64,000 bases of DNA from JAMQKA01 sp043951865 (GCF_043951865.1 NZ_JBINJF010000022.1:5587-69586), one strand, 5' to 3'; positions 27,735-37,539 are shown, counted from the stretch's first letter. The notes: generated from the letters alone by a model not told the origin. Translations and numbers: made by a program.

Positions 27735-28624
27735 TTGCAGAATAAATGAGCGGATTCGTTTAGGGTGCCGCCGGGTTGACCCATCCTTGTTCCTTCCCTA
27801 CAGAGCAGGGAAGGAGACGCCTGTCTTAGGCTTTACAGTTTTGAAACAACGTTGCGTCATCCTGGAGGAGCACCGAAAGCTTTTCGGTGCGTCGCAGCCG
27901 AAGGATCTCCTTAATACGGGCATCGCTTATTTAAGTGGTACTACTCACACGTCAGCTGCTTATTTCTTTGAGATCCATTCGACTGCGGCCCTGGAAATCC
28001 ACCAGGGCTTCCGCTCAGGATGACGTGGCGTTGTTTAGCTCAACTTCCGAAAAATGTTAAAAAACGTTCTGTGTGAACCGGAAACGATGGCATGTAGTGC
28101 TACGCGCCCCATATAGATCCCTGGTATGGCCTGGTCTTGTGCCATCGATATAATGTCGGGATACGTATCGGATTTGTTGCTGTGGGTTGACCTCCTTTTG
28201 TTTTCCCCCCTGCGGGGCAAGGGGAAAGACGTTTATATCAACTTTTGCAGCGGATTCAAGCCATCCTGCCCGGATAGGGATGGGTCACCCCAGGGCGTCC
28301 GAATCGGTTGCTATTCGAACATTTATTGGTGCCAAGACACGAGATTTTTTTTTGAACATACCGTTTCCCGCTAATACTACGGGTAAGTTTGTAGCACCTA
28401 CATGGCCGTTTTGCGGAAGTTGAGTTAGAGAATGCTTACCCGGCTGTGATCACTGTGACAACAACTCCAATGGCCGGAATTGGGAGCTTGTTTATAAAAG
28501 TTTCTGATTTTCATATCAAAAGAAACCACAAGTTTTTACAACCACAATTAGGGGACAGAACGTCGACATTCGCCTGTAAATATAATCACACCGTACAACC
28601 AAATTTCAAAATAAGGGAATACGC
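27735..28624. other. 890-nt intergenic region with repeats
   Basis: No credible gene is seen. From left to right it holds a perfect 9-bp hairpin TCCTTCCCT/AGGGAAGGA (27791-27815, no T tract), the inverted-repeat element at 27844-28036 (listed separately), and an 11-bp inverted pair CTCAACTTCCG (28039-28049) and CGGAAGTTGAG (28414-28424) that may bound a decayed 386-bp element. The last 200 nt are A/T-rich and may carry the promoter of the next gene. Confidence 0.6.
27844..28036 (-). repeat. TCATCCTGAG-family miniature element, copy 1
   Basis: 193-bp element with about 21-bp inverted ends (AAACAACGTTGCGTCATCCTG at the left, CAGGATGACG..GTTGTTT at the right). Its complement shares internal blocks with copies at 33440-33636 and 37286-37461: an AGCTGACG..GTGAGT block, CCCGTATTAAGGAGATCCTTCGGCTG, and the hairpin CACCGAAAGCTTTTCGGTG. 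The orientation is opposite to the other two copies. Confidence 0.72.
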
Positions 28625-30832
28625 ATGAACTACAGGGGATTCATACGATTGTTGGGATCAGCATTAATTCTGGGATTGGTAACCTTGCCGGTTTACGCCC
28701 AGCAGGGCCACGATTTCATGCACGATAAATACGACCAGATGCATGACTCCCCGATGCAGCAGAAATTCGAAAAGATAGCACCGGTGCCCGCAGGCGTGGT
28801 CTACATTCAGCGTCCCGGCGAAGGGGAGGAGGAGATTCGCGAGCATTTCCGAACGATGAAAGAGCTGGGATTTACCAACCTCAAGCAGGTGATGTCGCTG
28901 CCCGGCTGGTCCGAGGAAGAGATAAAGCTCATCGCCTTGGAAGAGGGCATCATCCCGTGGTGGTATGCCGAGGGCGGCTGGGAGCCGATTACCGATGAAT
29001 TGATTGCCGAGTTGGGGTTGGAGGATCTGACCATGAAGGAGATCCGTCGCCATCCGAAAATGATTGAATATCAAAAAGGGGTGATGGAGAAACGCATCAA
29101 GCGATCGATGGCCTACCAGGACTCGACAGGGCGGGATGCTCCGAACGGCAGCAGCTCGGCGTTTGATCCCACCGTTGGCGGGCGCGGGCTCGACCTTTCA
29201 CCGGAAGGCGAGAAGCTCTTCGTTGCGTGGGCCCGGGAGCGGTACGGGGATATCGAAACACTGAATCACGCCTATAACCAACATCACGCGAACCTTCAGG
29301 CGCGGGGTGGTGCCTTTGAGTCGTGGGACGATTTCGCAAACCGCTGGGATCAGTACAACCACCGCGAGTTTCGTATCCGTCGGGATATCCTGCGCTTCAA
29401 GGCCGACTATGGTATGCACAACCTGCAGGAACAGGTGGACGAATTTCATGAACTGCACCCCCATGCACCCTACCGGGCCGGCGGCGAGCTGGGGCTGTTT
29501 CGTCCGCACGCCTGGTTCGGGGTCGACTTCCCGGGCATCGCCGACATCATGGAGGATGACGGGTCGTTTTACCCATCCATCCACTTTACCTGGCACTTCG
29601 ACCAGGTCAACGACGAGCTGGGTCCCACCGTGTACATGCAGGCCAGCTACATCAACGACATGTTCAAGGGCGGCTGGAGCGGCGGCTGGGAAACAACCGG
29701 CGGTCCGCAGCAGTTCGGCGGGGAAAAGTTCGGTCAAAACAACAAGGGCTTTACCGTCGATGCCCCGGAGATGCAGCAGTTTACGCTGAGCATGCTCGCC
29801 TCCGGGTTCAAGGGCTGGGGACTCTGGTCGTGGAGCATCCGTACCGCCGGCGCAGAAGTGGGGGAGTACGCCCTGCTGGATCACCAAAACAATGTGACCG
29901 AGCGGGCCCGTGAAGTCGGCAAGATCGCGCAGGGGATGCAGAAATATCGCGAAGAGCTCTGGGCGGCCCACAAGGAACCGCTGGTGGGCGTCTTTTTCGA
30001 CTGGGACAATGAGGCTATGTGGACCGCGCTTTCCATGAAAGGGCAGGACAGTCTCCGCTACCGCCCGATGCAGGCGCGCGTGGGACTGACACGCGGGTTG
30101 ATCAACGCCGATATCCCCTTCGAATACCTGAATCCCGATGACCTGGAGGCGGGGCTGGCCAACCGGTATCCCATCATCTACCTGCCCGGAGTTATCGCGT
30201 TAAACAAGGATCTGCTTCCCATTTTTACTGATTATGTAGAGCAGGGCGGGCGGCTGGTGATGGACATGCCGGGTGCGTGGACGGATACCTACTCGGCGCT
30301 CTTCCCCCGGGGCACCGACTCCGAATTTGCAGAACTGTTCGGAACCGTGCTTCGGGAATACCATTTCTCGGGCATCAACCGCGACTGGTACCTGAACGGG
30401 GAGAAGCTGATCGGCTCCATCGGGTCGCTGAATCCCCGGGAGGCCGACATCATCGCCCGCTTCGACAATGGTGAACCCGCCGTCACCGAGCATCAGCTGG
30501 GAAAGGGCACGGCCGTAATCCTGGGCTACGAGGCGGCGCGGTTGTGCTTTCGACCCGGGAATACCAAAGAGGAAAAGCTGCTCCGAACATTCACTATGGG
30601 CGATTATACCACGCCCTTTCATTCAGACGGCGCTATCGTCTACCGGCTGGCCAGCCCCGATGCCGACCATTACTTTTTGCTGAATGAAGGCGAGCAGCGA
30701 AAGGTGAAACTGAATTTCGATTACTACGAGTACGACAGCGCCAGTGATGTGGCTACCGGGGAAGCCGTTGCCCTGGATGGGTGGATCGATCTGCCCGGCC
30801 ACGGGGCACGCTGGCTGCGGTACGAGAAATGA
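28625..30832 (+). CDS. Atypical GH42-like secreted protein, paralogue B
   Basis: 735-aa secreted protein (signal peptide to about residue 26, VYAQQ), colinear with the protein at 11562-13790 and clearly paralogous: QQKFEKIAPVPAGVVYIQRPG, LALEEGIIPWWYAEGGWEP, WARERYGDIETLNHAYNQ, HAPYRAGGELGLF, Glu356 in WETTGGPQ, and the trimerisation-type domain QGGRLVMDMPGAW. As in paralogue A, the canonical Asn-Glu acid/base is missing and SSSAFDPTVGG occupies that place. The pair defines a coherent subfamily, so the change is not random decay. Expected location is the periplasm or cell surface, and the substrate is unknown. An 841-nt repeat-rich gap follows. Confidence 0.72.
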   Translation: MNYRGFIRLLGSALILGLVTLPVYAQQGHDFMHDKYDQMHDSPMQQKFEKIAPVPAGVVYIQRPGEGEEEIREHFRTMKELGFTNLKQVMSLPGWSEEEIKLIALEEGIIPWWYAEGGWEPITDELIAELGLEDLTMKEIRRHPKMIEYQKGVMEKRIKRSMAYQDSTGRDAPNGSSSAFDPTVGGRGLDLSPEGEKLFVAWARERYGDIETLNHAYNQHHANLQARGGAFESWDDFANRWDQYNHREFRIRRDILRFKADYGMHNLQEQVDEFHELHPHAPYRAGGELGLFRPHAWFGVDFPGIADIMEDDGSFYPSIHFTWHFDQVNDELGPTVYMQASYINDMFKGGWSGGWETTGGPQQFGGEKFGQNNKGFTVDAPEMQQFTLSMLASGFKGWGLWSWSIRTAGAEVGEYALLDHQNNVTERAREVGKIAQGMQKYREELWAAHKEPLVGVFFDWDNEAMWTALSMKGQDSLRYRPMQARVGLTRGLINADIPFEYLNPDDLEAGLANRYPIIYLPGVIALNKDLLPIFTDYVEQGGRLVMDMPGAWTDTYSALFPRGTDSEFAELFGTVLREYHFSGINRDWYLNGEKLIGSIGSLNPREADIIARFDNGEPAVTEHQLGKGTAVILGYEAARLCFRPGNTKEEKLLRTFTMGDYTTPFHSDGAIVYRLASPDADHYFLLNEGEQRKVKLNFDYYEYDSASDVATGEAVALDGWIDLPGHGARWLRYEK

Positions 30833-31673
30833 AAGAACACAGGATCTTGTCTCTGATTCATTTAATTCTGCCTTTTGGGCTGTACCACAAAGTTGAAAGG
30901 AGGAGTAACAATGGGTCACGAAGGGTAAAAAATTTTTAAAATACCGGTGCAAACTCCCCGCTCGTGTCCATTGGTGGCGTATATTTTGGCTCGGGTAAAT
31001 GGTTGCGCTGTATTTAGGACTTCCTCAAAAAAGTCACATTTGCTACTTTCCAATAATAGAGTTGTTCCTTTTTGTGTGAACAAATCCCGAAGGTGTTCGG
31101 GACTAAAGAACCGGACACCCCAAAAATCACCGCCGGGATTAGTTATTGGTTATTAGGAATTAGTTACTCGTTTGTCCCAAATAACTAATAACCAGTCACA
31201 AATAACTACCCTGCGCCTATGCTGCGTTTGCCCCGGCGGCTCAGAAATCACGAGGCCGGGGAAGGGAGAAATCCTGGGATTTGGGGCAGTCCCAAGTCCA
31301 GAAAATCCCTGCACCTGATTCCGGTAAAACCACGTGGTGTGGATAAGCAAGGGCCGGGTTGGAGCCTACGGTAGAACAATATCTGGGATTTTATGGTGAG
31401 TTTTTTGGTTCGTTTTTTCCACACCGAAAAAATGAACAACCCATACCGGGAGTACCGGCAGGTAGAGATCTCAGGCTTGCAAAGGATTTCCATCCGGCCA
31501 CAAATGCAAGGAAATTTGGCAAAAGCCAGTAAACCCATGTATTTAATTATCAATTTGTTCACTTATTCATAGTTATCCAGTCAAATAGCTTGTCATAAGT
31601 ACGGCCTATAAATTAAAAAGTAACCCAAAAACACTCTCAGGATATCCATAACAACATAGCTTACATATGCAGT
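30833..31673. other. 841-nt intergenic region with mixed repeats
   Basis: No gene is seen. It carries a CTTCCTCAAAAAAGTCACA segment (near 31021) shared with 17813, the hairpin CCCGAA/TTCGGG (31086-31101), an inverted TTAGTTATTGGTTATTAG-type pair (about 31139-31200), and a partial copy of the composite element ending in GTTCGTTTTTTCC..GAAAAAATGAAC (31402-31436). The next gene has no good ATG at its 5' end, so part of its beginning may be lost or misread here. Confidence 0.55.
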
Positions 31674-33305
31674 GTGGTAGTACTTGCGGCAGGCATCATC
31701 GGGATGATATACGCAGATCCCGGAATTCATGCGGAAATCCAAACCAGCAAGTACAAAGTTGACACAACCACCAGCCGTGATCTTTGGCGGCAATACAAGC
31801 AAAATCCCAACACCCATTCGCATATCCCGAATGTATCGTATGCGGGATATTACAACAGCGAAAAACCGCTGATAGCCCCTGAAGTTGTAGCCGATGTCGG
31901 GGATTTCGGAGCTGCAGGCAACGGAAAGAGGGATGACATAGATGTATTCCGGTCCGCCATAAGGGCAGCTGCGGGCAAAGGCGGCGGAACGGTTCACATA
32001 CCACCGGGAACATATCGGCTTACAGGAGTTATTTACCTTCACCAAGACGGAGTGGTGCTGGCCGGGTCCGGGCAAGACAAAACCACACTCTTATTTGACG
32101 CGTCACTGACCGAAGTCCTCGGTGCCAACCGATCCGGATCCGGCCACGCTTCCGCATGGTCCTGGATGGGAGGCATGATCTGGATAGGACCTGAAGATAC
32201 CTTTAACGGCAAAAAGAGATCCTATAATTCCGAATCCTGGCGTACTGCCAAAACCCTCACCGGGCTGGCAAAACCTGCAAGTCGCGGTGACAAGGTGGTG
32301 TATGTGGAAAATTCCTCCGGGTTGCAAGCGGCTGATTTTGTGCTCATGGCGTGGTCCAACCCGGTGGATCTTTCCCTGTTGCTGGAGATGGCCGGTCGTC
32401 CCAAAATGAAGAATTATGACTGGAAGAAATCGGGGGCACGTCTCATTCAGAAGCAGGAATGGTTCTGGCCCGTTGTTATTGATTCCGTGGAAGGGAAAAG
32501 GGTTACGCTCAATCAGCCCTTGCGTATCGATGCGCTTGAAAGATGGGATGTCCAAATTAAAACACCCGGTCCCCATGTGCATGATGCCGGAATCGAAAAT
32601 CTCAAAATTTCCTTTAAGAATGCACATCCAGTTCGTGAACACCTGGAGGATGTCGGCAATAACGGGATTTACATAAATCGCGCGTTGAACTGCTATGTTC
32701 GAAACGTTAAGATACGGAATGCGGAAAACGGGTTGATTCACGCATCCGCCAAACAGACCACCGTCTCAGGCATTCATATCGAGGGGACCCGCATGCATCA
32801 TGCCACCGCTCTTCGGGTGAGTTCGCATGATAACCTGATCTCGGATTTTCGTATCGAAGCCGAGGTACACCACGGTATTAACACCGAGGCTCTTTCCACG
32901 GGCAATGTATGGCGCAAGGGACGTATGGACCATGGTACATTTGATTCGCACCGGGCGATGTCGTGGGGACTGCTGCGGACCGACATTACCATTCACAATG
33001 ACGGAAATCCGGGTGGGGCGAGCGATACCGGGCCGTTTTTGGGACAGCGTGTCGTACACTGGAATATTCGGATCACCAACGGTAACCCGGACTGGATATA
33101 CCAGCCGGAAGCGATCTCGATGGGTGCCTTAGTTGGGATCCGGGGTGCGCCGGTCACCGAAGAGCCTGCTTGGGCAATGCCCGAGGGAGACAAGGGTTAC
33201 CTTATTGCTGATCCGGGCCAGGTACCGGAACCGACGGACCTGTTCGAGGCCCAGTTTAAACATCGCACCGGTCGGCCGCTGAATATTAATTTGAATGAGA
33301 AATAA
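31674..33305 (+). CDS. Right-handed beta-helix protein, pectate-lyase-3-like
   Basis: About 543 aa. The N-terminal fold signature VGDFGAAGNGKRDDIDVF followed by GGGTVHIPPGTYRLTGVIYL and VVLAGSGQDKTTL is that of the pectate-lyase superfamily, as in GH28/GH55/PL-type beta-helices. The helix continues through ENGLIHASAKQTTVSGIHIEG and HHGINTEALSTGNVWRKG. The substrate would be a polysaccharide, but no catalytic set can be read off with confidence. The only in-frame start with a hydrophobic leader is GTG 31674 (MVVLAAGIIGMIYADPG). The frame stays open upstream to about 31617 without an ATG, so the true start may be different or a base may be missing. It sits between the second GH42-like gene and the dehydrogenase fusion and is probably part of the same degradative set. 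Confidence 0.72.
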   Translation: MVVLAAGIIGMIYADPGIHAEIQTSKYKVDTTTSRDLWRQYKQNPNTHSHIPNVSYAGYYNSEKPLIAPEVVADVGDFGAAGNGKRDDIDVFRSAIRAAAGKGGGTVHIPPGTYRLTGVIYLHQDGVVLAGSGQDKTTLLFDASLTEVLGANRSGSGHASAWSWMGGMIWIGPEDTFNGKKRSYNSESWRTAKTLTGLAKPASRGDKVVYVENSSGLQAADFVLMAWSNPVDLSLLLEMAGRPKMKNYDWKKSGARLIQKQEWFWPVVIDSVEGKRVTLNQPLRIDALERWDVQIKTPGPHVHDAGIENLKISFKNAHPVREHLEDVGNNGIYINRALNCYVRNVKIRNAENGLIHASAKQTTVSGIHIEGTRMHHATALRVSSHDNLISDFRIEAEVHHGINTEALSTGNVWRKGRMDHGTFDSHRAMSWGLLRTDITIHNDGNPGGASDTGPFLGQRVVHWNIRITNGNPDWIYQPEAISMGALVGIRGAPVTEEPAWAMPEGDKGYLIADPGQVPEPTDLFEAQFKHRTGRPLNINLNEK

Positions 33306-33384
33306 TAAATGAGATCAAAATTGGTGATGAAATGAGAACTCGGTATATGAGAGTTAGCAAACTTCACTGATAAACTCTTTTCCC

Positions 33385-33701
33385 AGACCCTTGAAATCTT
33401 TGTAGTTACAGTGAACGGGCCCGGGAAGTCTTATCAAATACAATGCCGCGTCATCCTGAGCGAAGGCCCTGGTGGTTTTCCAGTGCCGAAGTCGAACGGA
33501 TACTCCGTGTTTATGGCAACTGACGCGTGAATGATACCACTGAAGCTGGCGCTGCCCGTATTAAGGAGATTCTTCGGCTGTGTCGCACCGAAAGCTTTCG
33601 GTGCTCCTACGCTCAAGATGACTCAGCGTTGTTTCACAACCGCAAAAGCTGGGATTTTATTGGTTTATTTTTTCATCAGTAAAAAAATGAACACTACTAA
33701 A
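33385..33701. repeat. Composite element with a nested TCATCCTGAG-family copy
   Basis: The outer ends (CCCTTGAAATCTTTGTAGTTACAGTGAACG at the left, GGTTTATTTTTTCATCAG..GAACACTACTAAA at the right) match the composite element of 11229-11356. Between them, at 33440-33636, lies a copy of the TCATCCTGAG family with inverted ends (GCGTCATCCTGAG near 33448-33460, CTCAAGATGACTCAGCGTTG at 33612-33631). The nesting implies that one element inserted into the other. It fills nearly all of the 467-nt gap. Confidence 0.68.
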
Positions 33702-33772
33702 TGTGGATTCTGAAACCCAGACTATACAAATAGTACATTTCAATAAATATTAAAAATGAGCTGAAATTATTA

Positions 33773-36412
33773 ATGAATAAAGGATTCCATAAGCTCTTCT
33801 GTATAATTCTGTTGATTGGTGTAATTATTCAGTGTTCCGAGACAAGAAATACAGAAAAACCCGACCCGGGCTACTTCCAGCGTACCATCCTCGATGAGAA
33901 CCTGAACGAGCCGATGGAGCTGGACGTATTCGAGGATGGCCGGGTAATATTTGTAGAGCGGTACGGCACCATAAAGCTCTACCACCCCGATACCCGTGAG
34001 ACCGAAATTATCGCCGAGCTGAACGTCAATGCCGTATTCAGCCACGGACTGCTGGGCGTGGCGATCGATCCCGATTTCCGGACCAACAACTGGGTCTACC
34101 TGTTCTACTCACCCGAAACCGAAGGGGAGCAGGTGCACCGGATATCTCGTTTCAAGTTAGTTGAGGATCGTTTGGATACCCAGTCCGAACAGGTCATTCT
34201 GACGATTCCGGTCCAGCGGGACTATCACGCCCATGAAGGCGGTTCGCTGCAATTCGGTCCCGATGGAAACCTCTACATCGCCACCGGCGACAACACCAGC
34301 CCGTTTTTCCCGGACACCCGGGCCCCCGTCGACGAGCGTCCCGGCAAGCAGGCATTCGACGCCCGGCGCACCTCCGCCAACACCAACGACCTGCGCGGGA
34401 AAATACTGCGCATCAAGCCGGAACGCGACGGTACTTACAGCATCCCCGACGGGAACCTGTTCCCGAAAGAAACACCAAAAACGCGCCCGGAGATCTACGT
34501 GATGGGCGCTAGGAACCCGTTTCGCATGGCCGTGGACCAGGAGACCGGCTACCTGTACTGGGGCAATGTAGGCGGGGTGGATGAGGTGCACCAGGTAAGA
34601 GAAGCCGGGTTTTACGGCTGCTGGCCTTACTTTTATGGCAATCACCAGGTTTATGACCATGTGAAGAAATACCTGGATGATATCCCTGATCCCGATAACC
34701 CGGTTAACCGCTCTCCCAACAACACGGGTCTTCGCGAGCTGCCCCGGTGCCGGCCGGCCTTCATGTGGTACTCGGACGAGCGGTTTGAGTTGCTCGGGGG
34801 CAGAGACGGCGGGAAAAATATTATGGCCGGTCCCGTGTACTATAGCGGCCGCTACCCGGATGCCCCCGGCAAGCTGCCGGAGTACTATGACGGCAGGCTG
34901 TTTATCTACGACTGGGTGCGCGACTGGATCCGCGTGGTGGAGATGGACGAGGATTACCGTTACCACGGCATGGAAACCTTCATGGACTCCACCGAGTTTT
35001 CCAGCCCGATGGATATGGAATTTGGTCCGGACGGCACGCTCTACCTGCTGGAATACGGCTCGCAGGGATATGCGCAGAACCCCGACGCCAGGCTCTCCCG
35101 CATCGAATACGCAAGCGGAAACCGGCGGCCTGTCGCCCGTATCAGCGCCGGGGAAACAAGGGGGGCTGCACCCTTCGAGGTTCGCTTGTCTGCCGAATAT
35201 TCCCACGACCCGGATGAGGGCGACCGGCTCAGCTACGCCTGGCGGGTTGAGGGAGGGGCCAGGGAATCCACCGGTCTTGAAACCCGGTTCCGATTCACCG
35301 AGCCCGGCCGGTACCGGGTGGAGCTCACCGTAACCGATTCTGAAGGGGAAACCGCCCGAGACCGGGTGGAGCTGCTGGTGGGCAACGAACCGCCGGAGGT
35401 GGAGATCGCCTTGGAGGGCAACCGCGACTTTTACTGGGATAATGCCAATTACCACTATGAAGTGACCGTATACGACCGCGAGGACGGGGAGATTGGCGAA
35501 GGAATCGATCCCTCGGAAGTAAAGGTAAATTTCAAATACCAGCCTGCAACCGGAACGGCAGGCGGCGGAGAGCAGCAGGTGCCACGCGGTAAATCTCTGA
35601 TGAGCCAGAGCGACTGCAGTGCCTGTCATACCGTTGATCAGCAGGGTATCGGTCCCTCATTTCGGCAGATCGCGAATCGGTATGCCGGGCGGGAACAGGT
35701 GGTGAATACGCTGGCCGCCGCCATCATTACAGGCAGCAGCGGAAAATGGGAACAGAACACCCAGCCGATGCCGCCGCACCCGCAGTTAGAGAAACAGGAA
35801 GCGGAACAAATGGCCGAGTATATCCTCTCGCTGTCAGAAGAAAAGGCCGGTATTTCGGGGCTGCCTGTATCGGGAACCTTGCAATTTGACGAGCACTGGA
35901 AACAAACCAGGGGCAGCTACCGGCTGACCGTCTCCTACTCCGACCGCGGGGCCAACGGCATCAGGGGCCTCGAAACCACGGAAGAGATACTGTTTCGGCC
36001 ACCGCGGCTGCAGGCGGAAAATTACGACCACGGCCACAGCGTGAAAACCCGCAACAAGTTTGTGGACGGCATCCAGCACGGCGCCTATATCGTGTTTGAA
36101 GATGTGGATTTGACTGAAGTTCGATCCGTCTCATACAATGTGGCCTCCAACATGGTGGGCGGCACGGTGCAGATGCGGCTTGACAGCTTGGAGGGACCGG
36201 TCATCAGCACCGCCGAAATCGAGGGAACAGGAGAGGAGGTGGATTGGCGTGAAGAGCTCTATACCACCTCGCTGGCGTGGACGGAATTCGCGGCGCCCGT
36301 AAAAGAAACCGCCGGGGAACATGACCTCTTCCTGCTGTTCCGGAACGAAAAGGCAGCACAGGATAAACTGTTTATTCTGGATTGGATTCGGTTTCGGAAT
36401 AAGCAGAATTAG
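33773..36412 (+). CDS. Sugar dehydrogenase-like propeller fused to PKD, cytochrome c and CBM6
   Basis: 879-aa secreted multidomain protein. Residues about 30-450 are a glucose/sorbosone-dehydrogenase-type beta-propeller (LLGVAIDPDFRTNNWVYLFY, HEGGSLQFGPDGNLYIATGDN, GARNPFRMAVD). About 455-545 is a PKD domain. About 605-690 is a class I cytochrome c with haem motif CSACH (Cys615, Cys618, His619) and likely axial Met666 in PMPPH. About 740-879 is a CBM6-like carbohydrate-binding module (LQAENYDHGHSV to LDWIRF). The order suggests sugar oxidation coupled to a built-in electron acceptor while tethered to glycan. Whether it binds PQQ cannot be seen. The leader ends in IIQC, a poor lipobox, so lipidation is doubtful. 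The 217-aa gene follows 108 nt later. Confidence 0.85.
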   Translation: MNKGFHKLFCIILLIGVIIQCSETRNTEKPDPGYFQRTILDENLNEPMELDVFEDGRVIFVERYGTIKLYHPDTRETEIIAELNVNAVFSHGLLGVAIDPDFRTNNWVYLFYSPETEGEQVHRISRFKLVEDRLDTQSEQVILTIPVQRDYHAHEGGSLQFGPDGNLYIATGDNTSPFFPDTRAPVDERPGKQAFDARRTSANTNDLRGKILRIKPERDGTYSIPDGNLFPKETPKTRPEIYVMGARNPFRMAVDQETGYLYWGNVGGVDEVHQVREAGFYGCWPYFYGNHQVYDHVKKYLDDIPDPDNPVNRSPNNTGLRELPRCRPAFMWYSDERFELLGGRDGGKNIMAGPVYYSGRYPDAPGKLPEYYDGRLFIYDWVRDWIRVVEMDEDYRYHGMETFMDSTEFSSPMDMEFGPDGTLYLLEYGSQGYAQNPDARLSRIEYASGNRRPVARISAGETRGAAPFEVRLSAEYSHDPDEGDRLSYAWRVEGGARESTGLETRFRFTEPGRYRVELTVTDSEGETARDRVELLVGNEPPEVEIALEGNRDFYWDNANYHYEVTVYDREDGEIGEGIDPSEVKVNFKYQPATGTAGGGEQQVPRGKSLMSQSDCSACHTVDQQGIGPSFRQIANRYAGREQVVNTLAAAIITGSSGKWEQNTQPMPPHPQLEKQEAEQMAEYILSLSEEKAGISGLPVSGTLQFDEHWKQTRGSYRLTVSYSDRGANGIRGLETTEEILFRPPRLQAENYDHGHSVKTRNKFVDGIQHGAYIVFEDVDLTEVRSVSYNVASNMVGGTVQMRLDSLEGPVISTAEIEGTGEEVDWREELYTTSLAWTEFAAPVKETAGEHDLFLLFRNEKAAQDKLFILDWIRFRNKQN

Positions 36413-36520
36413 GGAGGTAATTTAGGATCTGCCTTTTGAAAATCCATTCAGGGATGGCTATGTAGCATACGCCTGTTAAACAGATATTCAGCAACACTAA
36501 ACACGGGGGATTCTCATAAA

Positions 36521-37174
36521 ATGATGAATACCACAATCCGAAAATTCGTAATCACAAGTCTGTGTATAATTTTTTGCGTTATCAGTATCAAAGAAACAGC
36601 CGCCCAGGATAAACCCGGTCTCTTCTTCCGGGAGGACTGGAAAGAGATCCCAGCCGAAATCCCCATTACGCAGCAGCATGTGGCCAACCCGGATTTAACC
36701 CTCAAAACCTACGGCCCCGGTGGCGACAGCCTGAAGAAAAGCCACCACGACCATATCCCCGACGATCCGTGGTACCTGTGGTCGGGCAATGCGGAAGGTC
36801 CCTGGGCTGCGACCCTGAAGCACCAAAGCCAAAACGTGGATCTGACCGGCAATGCCAGCATCACCTGGCGAAGCCGGCAGTCGGGTTTTCACGAACTGCG
36901 GATTATCCTGAAAATGTCAAACGGCGACTGGCTGATCAGCGACCAGTCGGATGGGGCGGCCTCGGACTGGCGGGTGCGGGAATTTATACTGAAAGATATC
37001 CGCTGGCGGGCGTTCGACATCGAGGATATCCGCGAGGGCGGCTGGGTGAGTGAACCCGACCTGTCAAACGTCGAGGAGATCGGGGTTACGGACCTGCGCC
37101 GCGGGCACAGCTCCCCCTCCAGCTCCCGTCTCGACTGGATCGAGGTGTACGGCGAACCGGTGGATCGACCTTAA
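36521..37174 (+). CDS. Secreted protein of unknown function
   Basis: 217 aa with a signal peptide ending near KETAAQ; GGGGGA about 11 nt before the ATG may serve as ribosome site. The mature part is short, rich in Trp and beta-strand (DDPWYLWSGNAEGPW, SQNVDLTGNASITWRSRQ, FHELRIILKMSNGDWLIS, SSRLDWIEVYGEPV), like a single beta-sandwich. I do not recognise the family. The ending LDWIEVYG is reminiscent of the last strand of carbohydrate-binding sandwiches such as the CBM6 domain of the protein just upstream (LDWIRF), so glycan binding is a guess. No catalytic motif was seen. Confidence 0.6.
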   Translation: MMNTTIRKFVITSLCIIFCVISIKETAAQDKPGLFFREDWKEIPAEIPITQQHVANPDLTLKTYGPGGDSLKKSHHDHIPDDPWYLWSGNAEGPWAATLKHQSQNVDLTGNASITWRSRQSGFHELRIILKMSNGDWLISDQSDGAASDWRVREFILKDIRWRAFDIEDIREGGWVSEPDLSNVEEIGVTDLRRGHSSPSSSRLDWIEVYGEPVDRP

Positions 37175-37285
37175 ATAATGTGAGCCAGGGAGAAGAGAGA
37201 TTTTAGATTAAATACGACGCGGTAATGCTCCGGCCTTTGAAAATGGTGCCATGGTAATGGTAGCAGGAACATGAGCTTTATTAAT

Positions 37286-37461
37286 AACAACGTCACGTCA
37301 TCCTGAGTGTAGCGAAGCGGAATCGAAGGATCTCCTAATTCATGGCAACTGACGTATGAGTGATATTCAGGGCAACGGCATTTTCCGAATTTAGGAGATC
37401 CTTCGACTGCCGTGCGCCGAAGACTTTCGTACTCCTGTGCTCAATATGACTCATCGTTGTT
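37286..37461 (+). repeat. TCATCCTGAG-family miniature element, copy 3
   Basis: 176-bp element with inverted ends AACAACGTCACGTCATCCTGAG (37286-37307) and CTCAATATGACTCATCGTTGTT (37440-37461), plus the inner inverted pair AAGGATCTCCTAAT../..TTTAGGAGATCCTT. Flanking scraps (CCGGCCTTTGAAA near 37230, ACCGGCGACCTTT near 37477) look like a disrupted composite element, so it is nested as at 33440. It occupies about half of the 365-nt gap; nothing else was seen there. Confidence 0.7.
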
Positions 37462-37539
37462 TTGCAATAATTCGACCGGCGACCTTTAGGTTTCCGGTTC
37501 TTCAGTTCTTAGTTTTTTGGAATTTCAAATCGGTCCAAT

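Noticed and set aside
34157..35629. A 490-codon open frame on the minus strand
   Set aside because: It lies fully opposite the dehydrogenase fusion gene, whose domains are clear. Its translation has no recognisable domain and follows from the codon bias of the + strand gene.
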